DNA from: Ectocarpus siliculosus | Lineage: Eukaryota; Sar; Phaeophyceae; Ectocarpales; Ectocarpaceae | Assembly: GCA_000310025.1 (NCBI GenBank) | Contig: FN649731.1 | Span: 964,823-1,028,822, forward strand | DNA length: 64,000 nt | Direction of reading: 5' to 3' | Shown: piece by piece, positions 46,278 through 57,900 of the stretch | How the letters are laid out: the number at the start of each line of letters is the position of its first letter | Numbering within the stretch: the stretch's first letter is position 1 | The notes under the pieces: generated by a model | The model's input: only the letters and a program-made list of their open reading frames with translations | Told to the model about the DNA's origin: nothing | Database searches by the model: none | Made by a program: the position numbers and the translations under genes

Positions 46278-46577
46278 GATCCCTGGTGCTGCGTGCGGAC
46301 TGCGGAGCAACAACGCAACGTACCCACATGCGGTGGGGGGTCACGGGGCTGAATATGCTAGGGGGGGCGCGTACCAACTCGCGTCCCCCCTTCAACGATC
46401 TTGGATCTTCGTAGATTCCCCCATCGTGTATCCGTGAGGACGAATTCCCGCACAAACCCAGACGCAGCAGCAAAGCCCACGCACGCGCACCACATTCATG
46501 GGGAAGAGGCGTTGTCCTTCACTTGTCTGGCAGAGATAGTGGCTACGTGATATCAAAAAAGGGATCCTACGAACCGT
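46278..46577. promoter_or_regulatory. Divergent promoter region
   Basis: Only 300 bp separate the start of the plastid Rossmann protein (minus, ATG at 46277) from the first ATG of the cysteine-rich protein (plus, 46578). If both starts are right, the 5' UTRs and promoters of the two genes share this stretch. No TATA box or other element could be named. Confidence 0.45.
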
Positions 46578-48084
46578 ATGTACGCGTTTGATTACGTGAG
46601 ATACATCCCGTTGACTCGGGTCGTTGCTGAAATCTTCAACGTGGCTACCAGAGAAATGATGGTAGCGCGCAGAGGACGGCAACGGGAAGAAAGCACATCA
46701 TCGGGGGCTTCAATCGTTGCCGGCCGCAGCCGTAGAACTTGTGTCTTCGTCGACCACCCGGAAAAGAACCGCCGAAAGCGACCGTCGAGAGAATGCGACA
46801 CCACCACTGATCGGAGACGACGACGGCGGCCGTTGCCGCTCGTAACTATCGAGGCCCTTGCTTCAGCTGCCGTGGTGTTGCTGTTGTCAAGGACAGTTGT
46901 CGAGGGCCAGCACACCGCTGACACCCTGCTGTTTGAAGAGAACATGGAGAAAGCCGAGGCAGACCTGACCGCGTCTCTGAAGGGGGGAGAGTACGTCGAG
47001 GATGTGTTCTTTCCAGAGCGACAGGTGAAGGTGTTATTATAGGACGACTTATGATCTAAGTACCTCAATACTCCATACATCACCGCCTCTTAGTCAAGCC
47101 CGGATTTGAGCCCGGTGACCACCGACTGCCATACACCCGACGGCAGTCGAATTTATCTGGGTTGCTGAATGTGTAGTAGGACTGGCCGCGAGCGTATTGA
47201 AAACAAAGGAGTTGCTGTTCCGTTCTTCAGTAAACTCGTAGATTTAACAATTCTGCTCATCTCGCCTTCGCCGTCAAACTTGATCTTGGACCGAACCGAC
47301 CACCCATGTCCACTGAAACAACGACGCCAGTATGCAGACACAGACATATTCGTCTACGAGTACCCAGACTCTTCCGACTACACCATTGGCATCATCGTCG
47401 ACCCGTGCAAGGTGAGCAGCTGTGTTTACCATTTGCTCGTTCCCAACGCGTTTAGCGTCTGGTTCGTATTCAACGGCGACACTTAGAAAGCTACACTTAT
47501 GACCACGGATTCGATGAATAGGTCAAAACGTGCAATACCAACGACTACGGTACTCATGGTAGTCTAGATCGGACACCTGATTTTTCAGCGATTGGGCGCT
47601 TTTTCCAGAGCGGTACGGACTTCGCCGCACGTCGCATCACTACTTGAGTATATGCAGGCGAGCATGATTTTTGGCTTCCGCTAACGGTCATAACAGTCCT
47701 CCTGCGTGAATGAGAATCAATTGGAAACCCTTGGCCATAATGACATTCACGCTGGACCACAAACCACGTGCGTGTACTCCTAACGCAGGGAAACTCGTAC
47801 GACTGCTGCGACCGCTTCTACGGCGCACCTGAGTATCCTATGCTCATCGACCTCGACCAGTCGTCCTACCGTGTCGTGGACAAGTATCTCTTCGCCGACA
47901 CTACGGAGATCCTAGCCAACACCGTCATCGTCGACAAGGAGGTGAACTCCTGTAGGTCGTGTAGTATGGGGCTAATCTCAACACGCTCTATTGTTAGCCC
48001 ATTGCATTATTCCGGAGGAGCGAGGAGGAGGGCATGAGAGAGAGGCGAATACAGATACAGACATAGCCAGAGGAAGGAAGATAC

Positions 48085-48131
<47 letters not shown>

Positions 48132-51100
48132 AAAGCAAATCAGAAAGAGAGAGAGCACGAACAGACAGCAGTCCAGAAGGCTGGTGGGATAACGGTCGAC
48201 AAACCCAAACACAACCTTTTCGTCGGGGACTGTGTAGCAGATTGGGCGTTGTCGCCCTCCTGCTGGAACCCACCACATCTCAAAGGTCTTATGCCGAGAA
48301 TGATCTTAACTAGCGTTCACCGTTCTCCACTTCCCCTTATTCCCCGGCTTGCGCCGTGCTTCTGTTCAGTATTGGGGGAAGGGTGCGTTTCACCACTACT
48401 AGTCTTCGGGTGGGCCCGTATGGGGAGTCCTCAAGCCGCAAAGTTGAGTTGAGTCTACATGTGGAGACCACCTTCATAAAGGTAGAAACTCCCCAACGTC
48501 TGTCGAGGACGATTCCCTCTTTTCACAATGGCGTCGACGAAGAGATGTCAGGGTGTCTGCTTTTGGTTGCAAAAGACACGGGTTCAAAACCCGCTTGTCA
48601 CTAAATTTTCTTCCGGATAACGGAAAATATAAAAACGGTGGGTGGGCCAAGGGAGGACGCACTGGCTATCGAACTCGGAACTTCTGAAAACGTGGCGGAC
48701 GTAGCGAACCCGTAAAACACGTACAGAGGATTGTGAGGAATGTGAATCGCCCCGCCGCCAGCCGGTCGGGTTCCGGTTACCCCAAGAAGACTTCTCTTGC
48801 CTGGGCAACAAGAAAAAGTCTCGAAAAAAGGGGGGGGTAATGTGGAGACCACCTTCATAAAGGTAGAAACTCCCCAACGTCTGTCGAGGACGATTCCCTC
48901 TTTTCACATACATTGGCGATGATGCCGGACGACGGTATCAAGAGTCTCTGAATGTCTCGCCATCAACGTCACTCGCCCCCTGTGCCACCCTGACAAAACA
49001 CAGGGAGTCACGGTGCCCACCGCCTACAGCCGCTTCGCTGACGACGAGATCGTAATCGAAGACAACTGCACGGCTGCCGGCGTGCCGGACGGGCTGTCGT
49101 GCGTGGGGTTCCGTCAGAAACAGCAGCGATCCACGAGCGTGGCTCGATGCACGGACAACAACCAGACGGTAAATCGAATGACCCCGACCCCGCGAGGTAT
49201 GGCACGCGCGTGGTGTCAGCGTGTCTTGCGTGTGTTACAGACGCAGGAAGCACACCTCATGTCTTTCTAGGCATCCCCGGCGCCACCTGTTCGGCCCACA
49301 GCCGCTGCTGGGAAATGACCACGCCTGATGGTTGAACAAGAGGACGAAACGACCCACCTGCCCTGCCTTCTTTGTGAACGATCGTCGTGAGGTGGTCTGC
49401 ATGCTGAGCGACATGCTAGTTCGCTTTGAATCGCCGTCCTGGCGAACGTACCACCACGGGGGGAACTGAAAGTGCATCGCAACGTATACTTCCCCCCCCC
49501 GCCCAGTCCTGAAATTCGCCGGCGCAACTTTGACGTCCAAAGCACACGTGCATGGCCCTATCTTCTCTACTCGTCCCAACGTAAAAGGTCGACGCCGGAA
49601 GCTCTTGCCAGAACCTGGCCGGGGAAGTCTCGGAGCACTGCCTGGCGGTGGGATACTCGCAGACGGCCATCAGCGTGATCTGCGGGGGCGATTTCGCCGA
49701 GGATGACCACTGCGGGACGTTCCTCGAGCTGCACGTGGGCTACGCCAACTACTACGCGGACCCGGAGGACGTTCTGTCGGAGGTTCGGCTTCTCACGGCG
49801 AACGTCACGGTAAGGCGTATGGCGGGGCGGTTGTTGGAAAAATATCGAGGTCTCTGTTCGTCGTTGCTATCCCTCCCCCTTCTCGTGCCTAATCTCCGTG
49901 TGGCAATAAAATATCCTGTGTGTACCCTCCATGTGATAAATAATTGTCCTTGTCCGTAAGAGGTTGGTCTTGAAACTCCACAAGAAGTATGCCAACACTT
50001 CCAGAATGACGAACGAATTCTGTTCGAGAAACCCCTAGAACGTAAGCCGAGCTAGCTCGATAGTCCCGGTCCCTGTCGAGTCACACCCACCTGTTTCCGA
50101 GATTGTGAGAACAACGTGGTGGACGCCCCTCAATTGGTGTACAGGGATACACGACAACCACGATACCTACTACTTGGATGAACGACACTTCTAAGATCCT
50201 CTGCGCGTTTGAGCACGTGAGCTTGCTAGAAGGCACCATGGTGCTAATCGCGGAGGAGGCGCCTGTGTGCTGTTGCCCCCGCGCCTTCTCTCAGAAGGAT
50301 CAGCTTGGTGAGGGAAAAGTACATTATGTCGCTTGCTCGTGTTGTTGTTGTTGTTGTTGGCCCTTGTGTCCGTCGCGTTGGTATCATAGATTGATTCTTC
50401 GAACTGATTAGTAGCGTCGTTTCGATCGTTTCCTGAATGCAGCAGGACATGAACAGCTTTAAACGTTACGCATGGCCTTGCTATGCAGCCACTCACGATT
50501 CGTATCAAGGTTGATTACGGCTGAACGATGCCAATCGGTCCCCCCCTATCTTCGGAGAAGATCCGCGAAGGACGCTTGGCGCCATAATCTTTGCGGTTGA
50601 TGCCCGCAGTTTCATCGAACCAATCCTCGCTCCGGACGCCATGTAGCGTTTCGGGAGAGGCCTTAGAAGGACGAGCTGAGAGTGCGTATCCGGCACATGC
50701 ACTTCTTCCCTGCATGCCAGGCTCAAACTAGCATCTTGTTAGTTTCACCCCCTTCTTTCAACTCGTGTCTGGTGCAATGAACGCTCGACTGGTCTCTTGG
50801 TGATGGTGCAGGTTCGTTGTTTTGCCCCGTGCACAACTCCGTGGAGGGACCATTTGCCGCGACCCTGACCAGCGTTGCCGACCTCCTTACCTTCGAGGAA
50901 GAAAGCCAGACCTACCCCTTCTGTCCCTCGCTGGATGAGAATGAGGACCTCATGGTTGTGTCCGAGTACTCCACGTCGTGGGAAAGGTGAGCCTGCGTGT
51001 TTGCCTGTATTGCGGATGACCGCAGTACCGCGTTGTCCCGAAAGGAACTTTTATGTCCCGTAGGAAATCCGTTCGAAATACATATCGTCTTCACCGCCTT

Positions 51101-53258
51101 CAAAAAGGTTATTTTTCTTACTGAACAGAAAGAAGTGGTAGGTTGTCGTGTTGAAAACGCACACGCTTACTTATTTGTGAACAAACACGGCACAGAACAG
51201 CTGCCCGTCTATCGGCGTAACCTGCCACGCATGCGGATTTTACAAGGACGTTACTGACAAGTGTGTGAGTGGAATATGTTGGTGGGGAGAGGAAGGCCGA
51301 TTCCTCGCCCTAATGGCTGCGATTCTTCCATTCTGGTACCACACGAACCATAACCTTACCCGCCCTTGGTAGAAACACAAGCATTATTTACAAGCATTCC
51401 CTGGTGTACTTGACCCAAGAACAGGGGCTTGGGCCGGCAGAGTGAGAGCGGCAGAACGACCGGCGACCGAGAAATCCCAAAAGTACACGTCTCAACACCA
51501 GTCTAAGCCCTGAAAGACAATAGATACGGACGCATGTACAAACGTACATGTCACAGCTAACCTGTAGCATACGGCAAGAAAGGCAGAGCACGTTTGGATG
51601 ACAGTATTGATAGTCGGAATCGGTTCGAAGCAGGAATCGCGCTCCCACTTGACTCTGTTAAGACAATTCCAAGGCGTTGGCAGCAAGAACTATCGCCCCA
51701 AACAACAGGTTTTTCACGCGAGAAGCGGCTTCGGTAGGGTGGGACAACGCGACGGCGACGTACACGAGCGACGACCTCGAAGGCAGCTATGACGGGGTTT
51801 GCGAGTACCTACCCCAGTGCGCGCTGTCGGTTGCCGGGACTTGCGACGGGGATGACAGGTTCGAAAGAACCGTCAGTCTCGCAAGGCGTTGGTATCTCAC
51901 GCATGCTGTGCTGTGAGAATATTTTGACTGCTACAAAGCGATGTGATGAGGTGTGCGTCTGTGGGAATGCCTTCTCCCAGATACTTGACATCCTGCCAAC
52001 ACCACATATCACGTTGGCCCAGCGTCCGAAGTTGGCCAACACTTGCACCATATGCCCAATGTCACCTCCCACGCCGCCTAGGAACGCCCCGCCCGAACAC
52101 TACCACGGTGGAATGTGAGCACGTTACGGGACTTTCTTTTCCGTCAACGGAGAGATCCCTGTTTTTATCACTGGGTTCGAATGAGATTCGTGTCGTTCAC
52201 CTAGCCACCACAATCGAAAACAACTACCCGCGTTCCCTGCAGTTGGGGGGTCTCGAGTTCCGTTAGGGGAAAAAAGGGAATATTGAGTTTTGCATTGGCT
52301 CAGTATGGGGACAGCACAAAGGCGCACGTCAAACCCAAGTGCGCGCCCCCGCCGGGAATACCCGCTCTCGATCCCTTGTACGCCCCAAGCCGCCCCTTAC
52401 ACCCAGCCAAGCCGTACCCCTATCGACCTATTTCGCTGCCCTGCGCACCGCCCGTTGGGTATTATTCAATGCTTGCAGGGAGTATACGTTCAAGGGTCAG
52501 GTGGGAAAGATAACGCTGGTGCCGGACGACCCCGAGGACGAGCAGTATGAAGTGACGTTCAACAACGGCAGGACGAGCTACGGCTTCAACCAGGAGCACC
52601 TGCAGGTGGAGCAGGACTACAACTACGAGGTGGGTCCCCTCGTCGAACAGTGTCTTTGGTGAGTCTCCGGCGTCTCGGTGCGCGGGACCACCCGGGTTGT
52701 CACCAAGCGCTTTGCACTATAGGCAAAGGGTAGCACAAGTGCACCGTGCCTGCTCAACTTGTCAAACTTCACCCCCGGTTGCCTTTTGCTCCATGGCCTA
52801 CTCCTTCGTCTCCATTCCTTTGTCTCCCCAGCCTCTTACCTTTTGACCGACAGCCACCCTCACCCACAACGTTGGAGTCTCCTCCGAACAAACTCGGTCT
52901 TTGCTGGTTCCACTCTATTTTCCAAAATGTTTAGCAAGTCGACGGAGATGTGCGCCCAACCAAACCGCCCCACAACCGCCTGGACGAACCATTTTTTCGC
53001 GAAGAGCCCAGGTGGGGTCGGTCTAGCGGGTCCGACGATACTAGCCTACTACTCTAGATGGTGTTTCAACACGTTTCGCCTTCGCAACAACCGTCTTCTT
53101 GGCTGCAGATTTGGTGGGTCCAACGCACGCTGCACAACTTCAGGGTGCAAGCCCGGAAGCCGATCACGGTGACCAGTCCCACGTGTACGTTCGACAGCAC
53201 CAACGGCCAGTACTACCCGTACGCGATATTGGACGACGACGGGGTGGCAATTGATTGA
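46578..53258 (+). CDS. Cysteine-rich type II membrane or secreted protein, 630 aa
   Basis: Not recognised. Exons: 46578-47024, 47331-47411, 47789-47941, 49004-49168, 49612-49809, 50145-50307, 50812-50986, 51201-51260, 51709-51858, 52479-52629, 53109-53258. They total 1893 nt, all phases consistent. The N-terminus is Arg-rich (six Arg at 79-84), followed by one hydrophobic segment (LASAAVVLLLSRTVV, ~93-108). The remaining ~520 residues are acidic, with more than 20 Cys (YDCCDR, APVCCCPRAF, VTCHACGFY), five N-glycosylation sequons (NCT, NQT, NVT, NDT, NAT) and many Tyr/Asp. This indicates an extracellular or lumenal domain. Near the end, YTFKGQVGKITLVPDDPEDE..YEVTFNNGRTSYGF looks like an SH3-like beta barrel. 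Starts at 46656 or 46659 are possible and would trim 26-27 residues. Exon 8's donor was set at 51260 because only that keeps exon 9 in frame. Confidence 0.72.
48088..48129. repeat. GA microsatellite
   Basis: GAGATAGAGAGAGA-type repeat in intron 3 of the cysteine-rich protein gene. Confidence 0.85.
48460..48908. repeat. Pair of identical 68-bp direct repeats
   Basis: 48460-48527 and 48841-48908 are the same 68 bp (TGTGGAGACCACCTTCATAA ... ATTCCCTCTTTTCACA). They flank 313 bp that includes a tRNA-like stretch (GACACGGGTTCAAAACCCGC, B-box-like, at about 48575) and end just before the second repeat with a G-run. All lie in intron 3 of the cysteine-rich protein gene. It could be a composite insertion or a local duplication. 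Confidence 0.75.
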
Positions 53259-54921
53259 TATCCCCACTCCTCCGCGTACGCGATACTCGTGTGCTTAGAC
53301 ATTAACCGCCTAGTTTGTGCTTGTTAACTCGATGGTCTGTAACGTATTCTCGATAGTCGGCCGGTTGGCGCGGTCGATGCAAACAACAGAGATAGTCACA
53401 CGCAAACACCGGTCAGGGGTTGGTATGCTACTAGGAACGCACCGTCACTCACGCAAGGGTTCAGCAGAGGTCATGCGACGCCGTCTTCTGGTCACATAAA
53501 CGCGCCGTACAAAGAGACTGTAGCCCGTGGCATCCAACACCTGCTGCTGTCTGCGTTGTATAGACAACCCAACAAAAAGAGTGGCCAAATCTCTCGTGAG
53601 GAAAAACGCGATTCGCTTCCGGCCGGCCACTATTGTGTGGCCGTCGAAACGCAATTCCTGCACTAGATTCGGCAGGGTAAAAGGCCAGCAAGAGCCCCTC
53701 GGTGACTTCAGAACCCCCTGCTCCCTTAGGAATCAAGACAATCAAATGCCGGGCTGGACGCGATCCGCGGCCACAAAAACCAGGCACAGAGAGAATCGGT
53801 CGTCATGGAAGACCAACAAGCCACTTACACATCGAACCCACCCGGAGGTGGATCTACCTAAGATGTTGTTGCGCCTTCCGCGGCAGCAATCATGACTTTT
53901 GAGGCAATGATGGAAACAGATCTGTTTTGACTTACGATGCTTGAAGCTGTTCCTCGTTGGAAATAAAGCAAATCCATGTCGAGCATTCCGATCACGGCCA
54001 ATGCGGAACACCCGTGATGAGTAGGAGACCAGAGCATCAAATAAAAAATCCCGGAGCTCGCACTGAGAAAACTTCGCATCACATCGTCGGATCGAACCAC
54101 CTGCCCGAGCGCCCTACCTGTTACGTTTTTTTACAAGACGAGCACTTCGAGATCGATCAGCGGGCCTGAACCCCAGACCAACGTGCCTCATCACAACCAG
54201 CAAATGGATGCACTCGCCAGAGTTGGGCATGAAAGCACCCGCCGGAGTCGGGTTGATTTGATCCACGTGCTCCATTTTGACGAGAGGTTGCAGAGGCAAC
54301 AGTACACCATACCCAAAACTGGAGCAAATATAGTGCTCCCTCTCTCCCCGACAGCAAAATCCTCATAGATCCCCTAAAGTCCAGTCACCCGGCCATAGCG
54401 TTGGCGATGAAATCACACAAAGTAGTCCGCCGATCCCAGCACCCGCAGCGTGGATGTAGGCTGATGGCCTACCGCGACAAAAAAAGCTTTCGAGACAAGT
54501 GTCGCAAACGCGCACCAAAGTGACGCTTGCTGCATTAATATTCCTCCGACTACGATAAAAAACTCACAGTCAGGCACCCAGAGACGCTCAACAAACAAAG
54601 GAAGCAACAAGTCGACAGCCCCCGCACCGAGGAAAAAAATCGGAGGCCTACGGCGACAAGATTGGTGTGTATCTCTAGCCGAGGAGGAAGGGGAAGAGAC
54701 GGCGGTCGATCGGTCTTCGACAGCAACAACGCACCCCCGAAGGCCAAAGGATGTTGGGCTCGGGGGAGGCAACTATCTGCCCCGCGTCAAGCGGAGCACA
54801 CTTTTGCGCCTTGTTTCTCTTACCTAGAAGAACCTTATTTCTTGCCGGGATCCTTGACATCGGGGGGAAGCCGCGAATGCTGCCGCCGACAGGATTATAT
54901 TCAAATACTGCTGGCTCGCCT
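53259..54921. other. Spacer between convergent genes
   Basis: Holds the 3' ends of the cysteine-rich protein gene (plus) and the carrier gene (minus). The open frames here (for example at 53461-53895 on both strands) have no recognisable domain. No repeat was assigned. Confidence 0.4.
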
Positions 54922-57900
54922 TCACAAGCCCCATTCATCCGCCAGCTTCTTGAACTGTTCCCAGAACAGAAATGTGTAGATGGTGTGTGGCTGTTCGGTC
55001 GGCCGCGTTCACCGCCAGTACACGGACAAAGTCATGGAAGCGCAGGACAACACGGTGGTTTCGCACGTCAAGCACAAGCACAGCACAAGTACGGCCGAAG
55101 GCGCGCCCGACAAGCATGATGAGCATATAGATAGAGACGAGGCGGACCGAGGGGGGGGCGGTGGGGGGTCCAGTGGGGGGGGGTGTACTCATAGTCGTGC
55201 ATGCCGTAGTCGTGAGACCATTGACCTCGCATCCCTACAAAGCCGGGACGGAGCACGCCGGGTTCTCACCGGACCAGGCTCTCACATCACCAAGCGCGAA
55301 GCGCCGTGAGGTATTTGGCGAGTCGCATGAAGGGTGAGCTGCATCCTGCTAAGGGTGTTCGGCATCTTGTGCTTACTTCCTTGCGTACGGATGGCAGCTA
55401 CGTATGACTTGCTTTATTTTCTGGTGCTTTCACTTCCAGAGACAGTTGTAAGCACTGTGTAACTGCCTCGAGGAAGCTTGACCATTTTAACACAACGTGG
55501 TGTGACCATCCCCCGTTGCGCGGAGTGAGGGTTCTCAACCCCGCACAACATGATCTACTTGACCACAATTCATGGTTACCGCCAAAACAAAAAACGAGGT
55601 AAAAAAAAAAAAAAACGGTAACCTGGTTGCCGAGTGCACGAAGTGACTTGGCTTGTTTTACAACGTCGTTGCCAAGCGACGAAAACCCAACCCCGATGGC
55701 AGAACACCGCGGGGGGGGCGGGGGGGGCGGGGGGGGCGGGGGCGCGTGGACGACATCAAGAGTTGAAGGTGCGTGTATGCGTCATCTGCCATCATGAGCG
55801 TTTTGTTCGAGAACGACAGCGCATATAGCGTTGTCGTTGTTTTTGGGAGTTTTTCTACGTCTGTAGGGGTTGGGGGCGGCTATCTTCCTTGCCCCCTATT
55901 TACTATGCCATTGGTGAGTGCTTCTGGACGAATTTATCGTACGCCGTCCGTGGATGACCAGTAAACAACTCCCCTACATGACGCTAATGTTTACGACCTC
56001 TTCGAAACATGTGGCTGTTGTCCGGCCCCTGTTGTTCGGGATTGATGTACTTGGGTCGTGCACTGCGATCGTCCGGCTCACNNNNNNNNNNNNNNNNNNN
56101 NNNNNNNNNNNNNNNNNNNNNNNNNNCCACCCCCGAGGCAAACCCCGGGGGGGGGGGGGGGGGGGGGGGCTAGCGGAGAACGGCAGTGTGAACTACTTCG
56201 TACACCCCTGTGGAATGTAAATCTGGAGGAATCTGGAGGTTGGAGCATCGTGCTCGAAGCTAAATATGCCAGTTTTCACGTAGAGTTAAGGCGCTCGGGG
56301 TGCAGGTCTCCGAAAAACGAAGCGACGGCAGCGGCGGTTACAACAAATTCGGCGGCGACGAGAACAACAACAGCACCTAAAAGCAGCTGAAACAACATAA
56401 ACGGCAGCGGCACTCACCCCTAACCTAAAGTATTGCGCTGTCCAGCCCTTGTACAGCTGTGGAGATTTCGACGGCGCCGGACGACGTGCAGTCGGGCCCA
56501 AGTCATCCGCGTGAGTTCCGCAGCAGCATCGAACCCGGTTCCAACCAAGATCATCCACACGGCCAAATCAGGACAAGTACAGCAGCAGAAAGCATGCACG
56601 TGCGCGATGGAACACCCAGGTGCGGCGAATTGAGTGGGGGCTCATGCAAGTCAATGGTGTGGTTGTTGCCGGAAGAGTGGAAATGAACACGAGCAGGCTC
56701 ATTGCCGCAACCGTTGTGTGTGTGTATCCTTGCACAAATCCCCCCCAGAACAAGAAACCGGACGAGAAAAAAGTAAAAAGAGCAGCAGCAGTGTCCTGCA
56801 ACTGCTGCTTCTCTTCCCTCACCCCTCCGTCACCGCTCCAGTTCTATCGCGGCACCCTTCTTCCACATGCGTGCCCGCAAGTCTCGTCTTTAAACGTGTC
56901 ACTTGCCCCCCTGAGCCCTTCCCAGGTGGCAAGATTCGACCCAACCACACACTCGAAGAGCACCTCCTGTATGAGTCAAAGGGTTTTCTCTTACCCGCAC
57001 ACCCTTGATCCGCGCCCTGCGCCCCGATCGGAATCGCTTCTACGTCATCTCGAAAATTCTATGTCATCTCGAAACCAGTAACCACTCCGTCGTTGTGGGA
57101 CAGCAACTCCCGCAGCGGAACGGATCCCGCCGTACGAAAGGGTATCACCGACGCAATCCAAGTCCCTCCCCGCATAGAAAAGTTGCCTCCCTCGCCCCAC
57201 CCTCGCGCCCACCAATCTGCACACCCTGCGCGTGGCGTTGGACTGCAATGGAGCTACAGCATACCATGCTCAGCTTACCCCCCTGAACCCTTCGGCGCTG
57301 ACGGTCTTGACGGCGCAATCCAGGGGCCCCGTGTATCGCTCTGCCACGCCGGTCCCCTGAGCGTACAGCCTTGTGCTAACCACGTCCAATGGGTTCATTG
57401 TCGTAGTGACAACTAGCCCGGCCGCTAAGCTCGAGGACAGATACCTATAGTTTGAACAGGACACGGGTCACACAAAACAAAGGGCAAACGATTCACTGCA
57501 TGTGCAGGCGGGGGGGGGTGTCTGCTTTTGGGACGGCCTTGACCTGGTGTTTCGAGTTTGGGGGTATTGTTGCCCCTCTTCTTGTCTCTTTGCAATTAGT
57601 GGTGTGTGGGTCATCGGGTTTGTCGCTATGGCAATGTTTCTGTTCACGGCAAACCGGCCGTGGCTGATAGACTTTGTTGATCCGGGCGTGCTCTTCACGC
57701 TTCGGGGCAGGAGCACGCCTGTTTGTCCCTCCGCAATTGGGCAGATGCGAAACATTTTCCCCAAGAACCACGCGATCAACACGAATGTGTGCCGCTCCTT
57801 GCTTAATCCCTTTCCCGATAAATGTCTCGCCTCTCCCGTCTACTCCCCTTCTGACCTGATATATGTCGAAGTATTTCGTTGTATTGGCTGCAGTGCTTCG

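Noticed and set aside
47094-47160. tRNA-like stretch on the minus strand with GGGCTCAAATCCGGGC
   Set aside because: The B box and one hairpin are present, but no complete cloverleaf could be drawn.
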